Shown here piece by piece: positions 1 to 13,294 of a stretch of DNA of 64,000 bases. Under the pieces are notes generated by a model. The model was given only the letters and a program-made list of their open reading frames with translations, was not told the DNA's origin and ran no database searches. This DNA is from Carallia brachiata (lineage: Eukaryota > Streptophyta > Magnoliopsida > Malpighiales > Rhizophoraceae): the NCBI GenBank assembly GCA_021464245.1, contig JADCRB010000124.1, forward strand, positions 62,001 to 126,000. The letters run 5' to 3'. The position numbers and the translations under genes are program-made. Position 1 is the stretch's first letter. Each line of letters begins with the position of its first letter.

Positions 1-1428
1 AGCAAAGAAGCAAATCAAAGTGTTCATTGACAACCTAGCCGGGTAGCCCTTGTAGACCACACCCTGATGAGGAGCAGAGTGATTAGGACAGAGGAGAGAA
101 TATATCAGGTCATTATATACGTCACGCCAGGCAATGCAACCATATCACCGGATCAAAGGTTGGTTAGTACAAAATGCAAAATGAAGTACCTGGAAGACTA
201 ACCACGCACTCCATGCAATGTAACTGGTTAGAAGAATGGCAGAGCCTTTGATCCAATCTTGTGCAGCAATGGTATGACTCGAGCCATCACCAGCAGCAGC
301 AGCAGGGCAATGTTCGTAAATGTTTAGCAGCGGCCTGTTTTGGAAATTTTTAAGCAGATATCCTCCTTTCCAGAAAGTGAAAATGAGTGACCCACCAATG
401 CAGATAACCGTGCCCAACAGCTTTGCCCATCCTCTAGCTCTCATAATCTCAACTCTCTCCATCCTTACCATTCGGAATTGAGAAATACATAATTGAAATA
501 CATTATGTTTGTTCAATGTGTGTCGTACATATGCAGCAAACTAACTTATTCTCATAGAGAGAGTACTGAAGCTGATCGATCAGATATCACTGATGGCTCA
601 ATGATCAGGTGGGTTAGTTAGGGCTGTGCGTGTGTGCATGCGCGTGTGAAATTAGTACAGGGTGACAAGCTGAGCAATTACATAACTATTAGTTAATGAA
701 TCAATTAATCAAATAGAAGAAGAGGTAGTAATTAAGCGAGCAGGAAGTGGTTACCTCAACAAAGCAGCCACGAGGAAGGTCAAACTTGGGATGATATTAG
801 ACATCGCGGATGCAACTGTAGGCGAAGTATAGGCTAAACCAGCGTAGAAGACGTTAAGATGGATAGTCGATCCAAGTGATGCCAATCCAAATATCTTTGC
901 CATTACTGACAGTGTAAGTGACGGTCGCTGCTTCCTGCATGCATGCAGTCTTTTTTTAGCTTTTTTCGAATGGTGAGCATCATTACGTTTCATTTCATTA
1001 GCAGATCAGGGACTAGTCATTTTATTGCGCAAATTATCATCATTTCATTTCATGAACAGGCCATCTAGTATCATAATTGAGTTGTATTAACCAATTACTT
1101 AAACTGGCTTAGAAATGTAATTAAGCACACGCGAGCACGCACACACACATGGTAATCCGTAGGGATTAATTAGGAAGATCGGTTGGAATTAATTCGCTAG
1201 GATGAATCAGGAGTGATGATAATTAAATACAATCAATTACCTTTCAAGAACATAAGCAATAGGCGCCAGCAAAAGCATGGCAATTACGTGGCGGCAAACA
1301 ATGAAGACGAGTTGGTTGAGTCCCCTGGCAAGAGCAATTTTCATGACAATGTTTGATCCTCCATAAGCTAATTGAACCCCAACCATCGCTACTATATAAT
1401 ACAAGCCGAATCCGCCGCCGTTTACCAT
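1..1428 (-). CDS. WAT1-related (EamA/DMT superfamily) transporter, 5' part only
   Basis: Four exons on the minus strand: 1241-1428, 755-934, 190-463 and 63 to the window edge. All boundaries are GT-AG and phases agree (2, 2, 0). Exon 1 encodes YYIVAMVGVQLAYGGSNIVM, the first membrane segment of plant WAT1/nodulin-21-like proteins. Exon 2 has the family's NVFYAGLAYTSPTVASAMSN stretch. Exon 3 covers the end of the first EamA repeat, a Cys/Ala-rich loop and the next helix (AWSAWLVFQ). Exon 4 begins GVVYKGYPARLSM. The family forms ten-helix carriers of auxin or amino acids at the plasma membrane or tonoplast; the substrate here cannot be read from sequence. I chose the ATG at 1428 (MVNGGG). An in-frame ATG at 1518 lies inside LTR sequence and was created by the insertion. 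The C-terminal half is outside the window. Confidence 0.9.
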
Positions 1429-1457
1429 GGATTTCGGGGGATGGCCTCTGCTTCTAG

Positions 1458-1979
1458 TGTTGGAAATTGAAGTGTATTTTAAAAGGGAATTAGCCATTAT
1501 ATGTCCGTTGTTAGTCATTATGACATTAGTCGTTTATAACTGTTGGAATTTATTTCTGCTGTTAATACACTTTATGTGCTATTAACACTCAACTAGTATA
1601 AATATGACTCATCTTGTCTTCCTTGAGAGAGAGTTTTCTACCAACAATCTAAGGCATGCTGCTGAGTTAATCAAAAAATATGTTGTTTCTGTTGCCTTAC
1701 TTGTGAAGTGCACACTAGTGAAAAGATCTGTTGTATCCTGGGAGAATAGCCGTCAGAGCCCGATGCACTGCGATTACTTGTCTGCGGGGGCGCGAATCTA
1801 TCCTTAAGGACAGTGCTTTTACACGCTTCAGATATGTTATCCTTTCCTCTCAATTTATATTTATTCCAATATGATATAATTTATTTTTTGTTCTATATTG
1901 TCTGTATAATTCATTGATTATAACTCTATAATTCTAATTCTTCATTTATTTAAATATTTTGTGAATAATTTTTCTTACA
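1458..1979 (+). repeat. 5' LTR of the 1458-5095 element
   Basis: Starts TGTTGGAAATTG and ends TTCTTACA. A TATAAATA box lies at 1597-1604 and is conserved in the other LTR, so this is the likely U3/R promoter firing rightward, away from WAT1. Compared with the 3' LTR it lacks about 18 bp near 1488. Confidence 0.92.
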
Positions 1980-3689
1980 ATCTTAAGGATATATTCGTTA
2001 AGGATGATTTCAAAAATAGTATGATCCTGTACATACAAACATCATCTGGATGTTTTATATGTCGATTCTTTTTACTGTTAATTTATGTATTTCTGTGAAA
2101 TGTTTTCATTGTCAATTGCTTTAAAATTTCCTTATCATTTTGTCCTTTCTCTTATTGTGTTCGGTTTCCTTAAGGAAAATTCTTTCTGATGAATTAAAAT
2201 TTCAATGAATTGAATATATATATTGTTGCTTTTGTCCAATTCATGCTTCGTGAAGCTGTGTTGACATTGGTACAGCTTAAGAATCATCTTGTTTGTTGAT
2301 TAGATTATCTAGTTTGGATAGCAATATACCTTGTCTTACCATTGATTAAACTATCTGTGCATTTCTCCATATTCTTAGTGTCTTGACAATTCCATGTGTA
2401 AAAAAACACAAATGTTTTTTCTTCTTAAATTCATAATGGTTATTTATATGTGACATTTTTCAATTTTTATTTGAAAGTGATTGCACCATATGCAAAGAAA
2501 TATGTGGTTTAAGATTTTCTCATTTCAGAAACAATATATCTTTTGAGGTGGAATGGTTTCATTGCACAGGCCGTTCCCGTTGCAAGGTAAACTACTTATG
2601 TTCTTTTAAAATAGGGTCGTAGACGGAGCACAATAGATATTGTCTTTTTGTTGTATGCAAATAGATAGTTTTCTTTGAAAATGTCAAGCCCTGGGAGGCC
2701 AAAAACTAGTCTTAATTTTGTGGCAGAATTGGAGCTAGTGCAAGGTTAAATAGGCTATCAGTTCTAAATAAAGGAGACAAGAACGAGGATCTTGATTAAT
2801 TTTTTCAATTAGAAAACATTCCTCTTTATTTTCCTTATCGGGTAATGTGAATTCTTTTTATCTAATGAAAAAAAAAAAGGGTAAACAAAAGAAAATGATA
2901 TTTGTCACTTAGTACGACATACGCAAATGTCATCTGATGTTGTAGCATGAATTTCTCATGAAGTTATTATAGAAAGGGAGACTGAGAACTTATATAATTG
3001 AACACAAATACTACATATCATGAGGTACGTTCATTTATTTATTGGAGTCTCATACATAAAAATATTATATGAATGACTTTCAATCTCATCGGCTTATGCA
3101 TAGGAAGGATTTGAAATAATCTCTTCCAACAACTAATTGAGCATATTGTCCTAAATATTATGACTAGTGTGAGATGAGTTCAAAAATGTTGAATAATTTT
3201 TGATAGCTTCAAAAATCTGGGAAAATATACAGACTCATATAATTGGAGCCTTGGAGTTGAAGTACAATTTTTCGAGAATCACGTTGTTGCTCCTCTACCA
3301 TGGTAATGTAATTTTTGAGATATTAGTATTTTTCCTAATACTTAAATTGGTATTTGATGTGAACTAGAAAATTTTTCTTTTATGCGGGGGCTTTGTCCAC
3401 TAACAAAAAAAAAAAATTCAATGGTGATAGTGGCTATCGCTATTTCATAAAATTTTTCACTTTAAATTATTTAAAAGATATTATAAACTATGATATATGT
3501 CATAATGAATACCCGTTATACTGAAGGAGCATAACGATGAAAACTGAATTCTTATTCAGATGAGACAAAATCTATCAAATATATTTGAGTTTACCTTTAA
3601 AGGTGAAGTAGTGGTTTGAAACCTGATAAATAAGTGAGTATTACTCAGTCCATCCTAGATTTAGAGTTTATAACTTTCGAGATGACTAA

Positions 3690-3945
3690 TGTGGAGGCGA
3701 ATTGGCTAAGAATGAATATTTCATTATGTGTGAAACCGACATTATGAGTGTCGATAATCTGTGTAAGCCAAGCCTGTATTGCTCATACAAAAGCAAGATG
3801 AATAATTGAAGAGTAGACATATTTGTCTAGCTCGTGAGATAGTTGAATAAGCTATATGTAATAAAGTGATCACTTGAATTTGTGGTCAGAGATGAAATTG
3901 ATTGATCCTTTGACTAAGTTATTAAGCGAAAAGCTTGTGTATATA
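3690..3945 (+). pseudogene. Ty1/copia RNase H remnant
   Basis: Broken reading frames still spell copia RNase H landmarks: an EANWLRMN segment near 3693 (family EAEWL), a CVSQACIAHTKA segment near 3760 (family CDSQAAIxxAK), and DPLTKLLSEKLV near 3904 (the family's DPLTK terminus). Stops and shifts separate them, so no product is expected. This supports the copia assignment and the plus orientation of the element. Confidence 0.75.
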
Positions 3946-4555
3946 TATGTATGTATAAAAATTACATCGAGGAGAATGAGACATGCTTATGGAGAAATGG
4001 TCAAGAGTGATGGGAACCCAACCTATGTAATAGGAGATCCATTGAAGTAAGTTCATATGGGTAATAACAAGTCACTGATTGACCCAGTGTGAGTACTATC
4101 AAATTACAAAGTCCCTTCCTATGGTGTGGATAGTGTGAAAATTTCGATGATTGAGGTTGAGTTATATACTCTTAATGAATTCTATAACTCTTATGGGTAG
4201 TGTGTTACCGGAATGCACACTTGATAAAATCAACTATATAAGAGTGGAGTGAGGCTGCTCCTATGAGATCTTAGGCATGATCTCTACAGCTTTCATGAAA
4301 ATAAACCAGACATGCGCATGACCTAACAGCGCCCAACTGCGTTAAACAACATTATCTTAGAGAATATAATATGGTGGCAAGTTCACTTTTATTCATAAAA
4401 AAGTCATGGTTCATAAAAATTTTTATTTCACCATAATTCTGAATATCACAACTTGTTCTCCTAATTTTTGGTTCATAACTTAAAAGCACCAAAAATAATG
4501 TGTGATAGTCTCATTGATTAATCTAGCAGAATTACTCTTTTAAAATAGCGGGGGA

Positions 4556-5095
4556 TTATGGAAATTGAAATGTATTTTAAAAGGCTTAATTCCTATTAAA
4601 TAAGAATTTGCCGTTATATGTCCGTTGTTAGTCATTATGACATTAACCGTTTATGACCGTTGGATTTATTCCTACTGTTAATACACTTTATGTGCTATTA
4701 ACACTCGACTAGTATAAATATGACTCATCTTGTCTTCCTTGAGAGGCAGTTTTCTACCAACAATCTAAGGCATGCTGCTGGATTAATCAAAATATATGTT
4801 GTTTCTGTTGCCTCACTTGTGAAGTGCACACTAGTGAGAAGATCTGTCGTATCCTGAGAGAATAGCCGCCAGAGTCCGATGCACTACGATTATTTATCTG
4901 CGGGGGCACGAATCTATCCTTAAAGACAGTGTTTTTGCACGCTTCAGATATGTTATCTTTTCCTCTCAATTTATATTTATTCCAATATGATATAATTTAT
5001 TTTTTATTCTATATTATCTGTATAATTCATTGATTATAACTCTACAATTCTAATTCTTCATTTATTTAAATATTTTGTGAATAATTTTTCTTACA
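4556..5095 (+). repeat. 3' LTR of the 1458-5095 element
   Basis: Matches 1458-1979. Its first bases are mutated (TTATGG instead of TGTTGG), so the left border is placed by alignment and by the purine tract ahead of it. TATAAATA lies at 4713-4720. It ends TTACA, followed directly by the TCTAG duplication. Confidence 0.9.
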
Positions 5096-5100
5096 TCTAG

Positions 5101-6759
5101 ACTGGTTAATTAATCTATGTATGTATAACTAAACCAAACCAAAAGCTGTTTGCTAGCTATATATTGCCTTGCAGTACTACTGAAATGAGATTATGAGACA
5201 AACATGCAAGTCTATTCTGTAACGATCCTATTAGTATCCGCCTAACGCTCGCAACATGAAGACTCGCAGACTTCTCTTCCTTCCACAAGCTTCTTCTAAT
5301 TTGATATTGATTTTGAGAGCCACTCAGGCTTTTTCACCCACCCACACAGCATGAACACACTCACGGACAAGCTTAAACCTGTGTAATATGCCTCTAGCTA
5401 GTGGAATTCACGATCACTGGAGCAACACACCATGCCAGCAATGCCAAATTTCAGCTCAACAATACATTATTTGAACAAGTGGGTAAAGTAATGAAAACCC
5501 TTTCTAAAAAGATAACACGGAAACATTTTGATTTTGTTTGTATATTTTATGGCGAATCATCATCTAATAATACCAACAACAATATAACGGAAGATGAGAA
5601 AGCAGTCCCAAAGAGAGGCGTCAATGGGAAAATTAAAATAAAATAAAGCAGCTTAGATTGGTGATCATATTACCCATTTATCTAGCCTCCTTCAAAAGAT
5701 CCATGCAGCAACTATCTGTATTAAAAATTTGAAATGTATACGACAAATTGACATTGGGCAACTATAATTTGTTGTTATTACAATAATATTATAAACTACG
5801 ATAGATAAGAAGAAAATTTATCAATCTCCAATACATAAGTTACAAATATTCGAATTGCAGATTTTCAGTTAACAATGCATTTCTTAATAGGTCTTTGGCT
5901 ATTAAGGCATGCTTTCTCATTTGATGTAAAAAAAACAAAAAACAAAAAAAAAAATACAAAAAGAGTTTCTATTGGAAATTTTAAAATGTTCATTTCTGAA
6001 TATACTTTACATGCAACTGCAACAGACCAATAGAGCAGAACAAAACAACATAGTTCAATTTGTTCATTAGGCATTTTTCAATGTGTACAAATTTAGAAAT
6101 TCTATACATTTTATCATTAAAACCTTACATCCGTCTAAAGTGACAGTAGAAAGGGAATCGTTTCCTCGAGAGGAACCAGGGAACACATTCAAGGATGCTT
6201 TGAGTATTAGCTCTTTCGAGTGCCACTAGTTTACCGTAGAAGCAGATTCGAGACAACCTACACAACAGACCTTCACTGACATTTTTAGACAAATGCAGCA
6301 TGACTCTAGAATGGAATTGGAAATTTCATCTACCTTCCACGCGAGACGAGCAATTACTTCCATCTTCTGAATAACAAAAGGAAAGATTGGGGGAAGGGGA
6401 AGAAGTTTAACTCATTTATCCCGTCCAAGTGCGACATCTTTGTCCCATCTGCAAAGATCGTGCAAACTATGAAAACACAAAATCAAAGTCGCACCAGCCA
6501 TATTAAACAAAAGATAATCAAGCGCCAGCGGTAATATGGCAGAGGAAAAGGGTAAAAAAAAAAGAAGAAAAAGAAAAAGGAAACAAGAAGCTGCGTAGAA
6601 CAAAACAGAGCACGTGATAACTGATGTGAATCACGCTAGTAATTAGCATACCTCACTTTCGTGAATTCCTATACAAGGCCAGAAGAAGGACCCTCCACTT
6701 CAAAAACCATTGTAAAACATAACACAAGCACTCCTCTTAGACTACAAACTTTGTCATTA
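5101..6759. other. Intergenic between the WAT1 upstream side and the NUP98 3' end
   Basis: 5101 to about 5400 should be the displaced WAT1 promoter and leader. The rest is AT-rich with no convincing frame. The part next to 6760 should contain the NUP98 3' UTR. The short frames at 5.4 and 5.9 kb have no recognisable features. Confidence 0.5.
5157..5166 (-). promoter_or_regulatory. Candidate original TATA box of the WAT1 gene
   Basis: On the minus strand the sequence reads CAATATATAG. Removing the retroelement would put this box about 85 bp upstream of the WAT1 ATG, a normal plant spacing. With the element present it is about 3.7 kb away. The box is seen; the promoter role is inferred from position. 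Confidence 0.35.
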
Positions 6760-8266
6760 TCAACACACTCCAGCAAATTGCGCATCCCAGTTCAGTTCCT
6801 CATCATCTCCCAGCCGGTACTTGCTGAAATGGCTGACCTTGAACTTCCACTCTCCTTTCACAGGATCATATGACACAAATTCGGCTCCTTGGCCCTCAGC
6901 CTTTTTCTTGAGCATCTCCTTATATTTCTCGATCTTCAGCCCTTCTGTATACTGACGTCCAGTCTTCTTGTCAAAGCATTTTATGTTGAGAAGCGTAACC
7001 TCAGCAGGCTTATTGAGACCTTGTCCAAGAGGTGGTTTCTTGCTGTCATCCATGTAAACAATCACTTCCCGGTTGTCAAAGTGAACAAGGGATCCCAGAT
7101 CAAGTCGCCGCACATCAGTCTCACCAACAAACTTGATGCTTCCATAGCCATGCCGTCCAACAACAAAGTCCTTCACATGGCAACAGAACCCAGGCTCAAC
7201 CCTTTCCTTGGCTGCCAATTCTTGGATTCGAGGCTCCGTATAGTAGTCAGAGTGGCAGAGCTTTGGCATTTGTGCCTCGATATCAGCTCCATGCTCATAC
7301 ACAATAGCAGCCTCGCCTGCTCTATGACCACTGATCGTCACATAGGATTCCTCTTTTCGAATGGAATGGTCCTCTTGCACTTCATTAGGTTTTCTGGTTG
7401 AATTTAACATTATGAGTCTGCTCCTTAACAATGCCATTTCCAACTGGATTTTCTGCAAAAGATTAATGATATTAGAGCAAGCGAACAGTCATACAATAGC
7501 AAATGAATATATGAGCATCATAAGTTTCAGTGTCCTAACATATACGAATCATCTTCATTCACAAATTTCCCAATAAAAATAGGTTAAAATGAACCACAGT
7601 GGAAATGCAAAAGAGCCATATTTCATTTAGATAATCTTGGTAGTTGGAGGCATCAGACATTGGAACTCAAATCTTCAATATTCAATAGGCTTTCTCCCAA
7701 GGAGCATACAATTGGAGGCAACCACAACAGAAATTAACGTCATGTAGAAATCAAAAAAAAATGTTGACAATTTAATTGTTCTCTCAAAGAACTGAATTAT
7801 TGAGGATTTCAATATTCGGTAAAAATAGCTTGTAACAGCTCCCTCAGTAGGCATGGACTTGGCGATATCAACATCTAAAATCTTTTAAATACGATCCAAT
7901 TCAGGAGTTTTCGGAAGGATATCACAAAAAAGAGTAGATATAACAGCATAGTTGCAATGGTTCTTTAAATTTGGAGAAGGGAGTTAAAAAAAATAATAAT
8001 AAACTTACTATCTTTGTCACCAGAACCACTTAATGGAGAAGCATCCATTGCTTCCACAGTTTTTCCAGAAAAACAAAAGCCACAACCAAACATTTAAAAA
8101 AAAAAAAAACAAAAAGTGAGAAAAATTCTGGATATGGACTAAAGCACTTAATCAGCATGAGATAAAAAGAAAAATGCAAAACAATGCCTCCATTATTAGG
8201 TCAGCCCTAGGGTCGGACTTCTTTATCCAGCAAAATCTACATACAGCATAGACTGGCAAGGAATGA

Positions 8267-8319
<53 letters not shown>

Positions 8320-11300
8320 ACCATTTCTGAGTATAGAAGGGGATGGATCCTTTAATGGACACATTTTCTCTATACTGGCCCTCAAAGTCAACAGGTCCGT
8401 AGGCCAAATGACCAGAGTTCTTGGGTTTTCCCGAGGAATGAGAAGAGCATTTGCCTTCAGAGTGCTGGGTGTTTCTTCTTCGTCGCTAAAAAATGGGACC
8501 TAAAAGCAATACACAGGTAGAGGAACAAGAGTTTGTTGCCTAACGGAAATGCTCCCACAAATCCAAATCTCATGAATGTAAAGAAATTATAAGCTGTGCT
8601 AAGGATTCAATTTAGTAAATGCCCTCACCTTTGCAGCATCATGCTTAGGATAAAACTTCTTTGCAGGTAGCCTAATCCTTCTTTGCGACAGATGCCTAGA
8701 AGTCAATAAAGATGATATTCTAACAGGAGCAGGTTTATCAACAACCTGAAAGACACCAAATGCCACAATCACTCAAATGATAGGCAAAAAAAACCACATA
8801 AAGTAGCAATTATGCCTAAGTTGACTATAAGAAAAACTGGGAGGGACGTCAATGCCAACCAAGCAATCAAGTAAAACATTAGCCTAATCTGCACTTACAG
8901 GCATGCTGGAAATCCCATATTGAACCAAAGGTGAAGTTCCAGCTCTAAAAATGGACATTTGGGGCATCGCAGGAAGTGTCCCAAAGGAACTTGTCATAGG
9001 CGTGGGTTGTACACCAACAGAGCTCTGTGTCGCAGACCTGTCGAACAAACAAACATGCCACATGAATCATAACTTGATGTAATGAGTGCCATTCAGGAAA
9101 ATAAATATAGCTGACACACACGAAAATCATCAAGTAGAAACCATCATCAAGTAGAAACCAGTGACACTATGAATAAATACAATAGAACATATATGGCATG
9201 CACAAACAGGAGGAGTGTATGCAGTGACAATACAAATATAGGAGGCAAAACGTACGGTTTTCCAGGGTTAGTTTGACGAAGATCCAGTGATACACCAGCA
9301 AAACCAGTTGTGCCAACTGCAGCTGCAAAGGAAATGAAGTATAACTCAATTTCATCATTTGAAAAGTAAACTTGTAAGAAAAAAATATAAAAAAAATGAA
9401 CAGGAAGAAAAATGAATTTACCTGGTTGTCCTGGACAAATGGTGCTAAAGGCACAAGGACCACCAGATTGAGAAGATCGAGTCTGTTGAAAAGCAGAAGA
9501 CTGAGATAATAAAAGGCAAAAACCCTGTCAGTACTCAAATTTACTTCATGTGTCACAATGAAGCATACACGCATGCATACTATGCAAAGGATACATAATG
9601 TTATGCTCATAATTATTGCAAACAAAATTCATATCGTCTCCATTGCTGATGTGTTCCATTCATTTCAACACTTACTACCCACAGAAACACTTTTTTAACG
9701 AATGAGCAGTGTGACAGGCTATAACAACAAATGCCAAACCGAAAACCTAGTGTCCCAACAACAACTGTATTATTCTGATAACAAAATGTCAGAGTGAATA
9801 TCACAGCAAAGTAAACTAATTGCACTGGCCTTAAAGATCACTTACAGTTGTTTGACTGAATGTTGGGGTACTTGAAGGGACCAGGGATGGAGTGCCGGAT
9901 AAAATGCCTCCTGAAATCCCAGTGGAAGGTGTACTAAGGAAGCTTGTTGGCTGAAACGAGGATGTAGTTTCATGAAAAAATGTAGAACCTGTCTGGCAAA
10001 ACAGAGGCATGTGGATGAGGAAAAGGTAGGCTGCTGAGTGTTGTTGATGCCAGATAATGGCAAAGCAGTCGCTGGACCACAGGAAGAACTAAAAGGAGAG
10101 GCTGCTGGACCGAAAGCGGCCGTGGCTGATGTGGTGTCTCTAACAGAGGAACTTCTTGTTGGCCCAAAAGATGTTGATGGAAATGATGTGGATGAAGTAT
10201 CAAAAGGTGAAATATTTAATGTAGGAGTTGTTGAAAATGTAAAGGCTGTATATTTTGCAGCCAATGGGTTGAGGTTCGTTGTTGAAGCAGAAAATTGAGT
10301 TGCGGATGATTGACTAAAAGGAGGCTGTGTAGTAAAAGGATTTGATGATGAAACTGCACGAGCTGTAGAATTTGCAGCCAATGGGTTGAAGTTCTTTGTT
10401 GAAGCAGAAAATTGAGTTATGGATGCTTGACTAAAAGAAGGTCGTGTAGTAAAAGGATTTGATGGGACAGCAGATGTGGTAAAGCCAAAGCCACCAGGAG
10501 ATTGATCACGGGGATGTGGTCCACCTGCAATTAAAAAGGCAAAGTGATAAATAGCCTTGTAACTGGCTATATCATAAATAAACTATTGTTACCACCTTTA
10601 TCTCCCAATCGATAGTCTTCCCATCTCAGCTCCTCATGACTTTTTTCCCTGTAGTCAGGCATGGCCGATACTGACTTGAACTTTCCAGGCTCCCCCTGCC
10701 CACCAGTGCTTTCTGTCTCAGTTGTAACTACCCTACTTCCACTGCCCTGTGCTCGGAATGCTGGATAAGCAAAGCCAGGACTCCCTGAAGCCGGTGTAGT
10801 CACTGGGGTTCCTGCATGCCAGCCCATAAGACACATGAGTTAGGGCAAATAATAGCTCATTAGATATAAGTTAAAAACGGTCCCTTGCCTATAATACATA
10901 TTGTAATTAAGAAGATATGCTCCATTCCCAGTTCTATAAAAGAAAGCACACCATCCAAATAACTCACCAAATGGAGAGCTCTGGCCATCAAAAAGGGATG
11001 CATTGGTTCCAAAGTAGCTACTCCCAAAGGCAGAAGTTGACTGGCTGAAAGCTGGACTTGATGCAAAGCTAAAGGAAGGGGTGCTTGAAGCCCCAGAGGC
11101 AGGAGTACTACATGCTCCAAAGGCAGAAGAGCTTGAAGGCCCAAAAGCAGAAGTGCTTGAAACACTAAAAGCTGGAGAACTAAGAGAACCAAATGCAGAG
11201 GTACTAGATGATCCTAAAAAAGAGCTGTTTGAGGCTCTAAACGCCGCCCCTGCCCCAAATAGAGGAGTAGTGCTGGATGCAGCAAATGCAGTTCCTGAGC

Positions 11301-13294
11301 TACCAAATACGGGAGTTGCAGTTGCACCAAATGCTTGGCCAGTTGTGGCACCAAAGGCTGGGGTGCTTGCTGCACCAAATGCTGGAGTGCTGTTAGCACC
11401 AAAAGCAGAAGCACTGCTTTCGCCAAATGCAGTTGTGCTTGTCGAACTAAAAACAGGACTGCTACTAACACCAAATGCAGAGTGACTAGATGCACGAAAA
11501 GGAGTCGTGGAACCAAATAAACTGCTCCCAAATCGGGGCTGTGATTGCTGACTTGTGCTTCCGAAACGACTTGTTTGAGTACTAGACCCAAAACCTCCAA
11601 AAACAGGCTTCTGGCCAAACATAGAAGAACCTACAAAATTTATGAAACAAAATGACCACAAGTTGATGCTTTAAAAAGCCAACAACAACCCTATATTCAC
11701 CCAGAACTTAAGTACATAGTTTCCAAACAACATAAGCTGATGCCTAGGAGGAAGAACGAAATACTGTAAAATCAAAACAAGTTCAAAAAGTTGTGACCAA
11801 TCATGACGCACGAAAGCCAACAACACCATCTGGAGGCAGAAAATGTGCAAGCATAAAGTTGTCAACAGAAAGAAGAAACAGCATACTAACTGGAGAAGCA
11901 AAATGCATGTCTTCATTAATAAATCTCACTATTACCCAAAACTTTTAAAAAAGAAAAAAAAAAGTACAAAAAAGCCAGGACTAAACAGCCAGAATTATTT
12001 TTTACTGATTGAAAGACCAACTTACTACTCCCGGAACACATGCTTAACCAAAGGAGCAGAAATATATTCCACCTGTCTTCAATAGGAAATTTTCTAAGAG
12101 AAAACAACATCTGATCACATGTAATTAAGAGCAAGCCACAATAAAACGTTAACCATAATTGTTAAGGAAAAAGGAAAAAGGTGATTAAGAAAGGAACAAC
12201 AGAGCATGGCATCAACGCAACACTCATTGTGCAGTAAGCTTCAAATCGAAGGTGAGCCAAAACCCAGCCATCACATTGACATGGTATAATATCACAGCAT
12301 GCTGATAAGAAGATGTGGTTTTCTTTTCTTTTATTTTTTTAATTTTTTTACAGGGAAATCACAGTTAAAATAATAGGGAAAGGACATGCTAAAAGGCATA
12401 GAAGGAGCAATTGGGTGATGGGATGAGAAATAACATGCAGGGACGTGCTTACCACCAAAAGATGATGAAGTGGCAAAAGCAGGTGCAGAAGAAGACGCAC
12501 CAAAAAATGCTGGCGATGACGAAGCATTGAAAGAAGTTATGGAAGCAAAGGGTGAAGAGGTCAGAGCTGCACCAAAGACACCGGTTGAAGTACCTCCAAA
12601 TAGGGAGGTCCCACTCCCAGTTTGTGAGCCAAAAGGCGCCGTGGTACCAAAGGGTTTTGGTGCAAAAGGATTATTGGCTGCTGCTGCATTAGCATTACCA
12701 GTTTGACCATAGGCCGATTTGGACCCAAACGGGCTACTGCCACTGGATGATTGCCCAAAAGCTGCGAAAAAAAATGGGATTTCAACCAATTAGTGTAAGA
12801 AGTAATGACTTTCTTAGCTTAGCATATAATCATTAAAAATAAAAAAATAAAAAAAAACAGGGAAACAGAGAGTGAATACTAGTAGAGTAGAGGGCACAAT
12901 GTCCAATCAGGAGGGCATAGCATTACAGGCGATAACAACCAACTAAAAAGGCAGAACAAAAATTCCCACAAGAAAGAGCAATGAATGAGAGAGACATATA
13001 GATATGATTAAACAAACGCACAAACAAATAAACAAGAGGACATAACAATGACATATATGAATGATTATGACACATAATATGAGATATTAAAATCCAGCGT
13101 TGACGTGAGAAATAATAAACATGCATTACATGTTTACATGTTTAGGATAGGATGATGGCGTTAAGGCCAAGCTTTTTCATTATTAAAGAAGGAGAACTGG
13201 AGAACTGGAGAACTGGAGAAGAGGGAAAGCACTTACGGTTAGTAGTGGTAGTAGTTGTAGTAGTAGAAGAAGAAGAAGAACCACCACCAAACAT
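6760..13294 (-). CDS. NUP98: Nucleoporin NUP98 (FG repeats, GLEBS, autopeptidase domain)
   Basis: Twelve exons: 13237-13294, 12453-12761, 10968-11630, 10596-10811, 9846-10524, 9422-9482, 9256-9322, 8899-9037, 8629-8745, 8322-8499, 8009-8050, 6760-7452. About 1,073 residues. The N-terminal half is dense in FG/AFG repeats (hydrogel-forming, binds transport receptors). A GLEBS-like segment ([17 protein letters not shown]) lies in exon 4. [20 protein letters not shown] follows at the exon 8/9 joint. The last exon holds the APD from [18 protein letters not shown] to HFSKYRL. The 42-nt exon 11 and the exon 4 donor (10596 or 10593) are less certain. The frame is broken twice: about 10008-10010 (one base short or two extra) and in the A run at 7390-7393 (one A too many). 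Each break sits between well-conserved coding on both sides, so I read them as sequence errors. The (GA)n at 8271 is intronic. Confidence 0.93.
8271..8313. repeat. (GA)n microsatellite in a NUP98 intron
   Basis: About 21 uninterrupted GA units immediately downstream (in gene direction) of exon 10. On the coding strand it is a (CT)n pyrimidine tract. Confidence 0.95.

Larger units (their letters stand above)
1458..5095 (+). mobile_element. Decayed Ty1/copia LTR retrotransposon in the WAT1 5' leader
   Basis: Two direct LTRs of 522 and 540 bp enclose 2.6 kb. The outer ends are TG and CA, and the 5 bp duplication TCTAG sits at 1453-1457 and 5096-5100. A purine tract (GCGGGGGATTA) ends just before the 3' LTR, which gives plus orientation. 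The internal part has no intact frame, but RNase H remnants survive near 3.7-3.95 kb. It is too short for a full gag-pol, so it is deleted or non-autonomous. The LTRs differ at roughly twenty-odd sites, mostly transitions, so the insertion is not recent. It lies between the WAT1 start codon and that gene's upstream region, in opposite orientation. Confidence 0.93.

Noticed and set aside
1604..4969. Frames at 1604-1807, 1671-1853 and 4787-4969
   Set aside because: They lie within the two LTRs and occur in both copies; LTR sequence, not genes.
10038..11485. Plus-strand frames of 86-134 codons at 10038-10298 and 11081-11485
   Set aside because: Antisense shadows of NUP98 FG-repeat exons; the minus-strand reading has FG repeats and matching splice sites.
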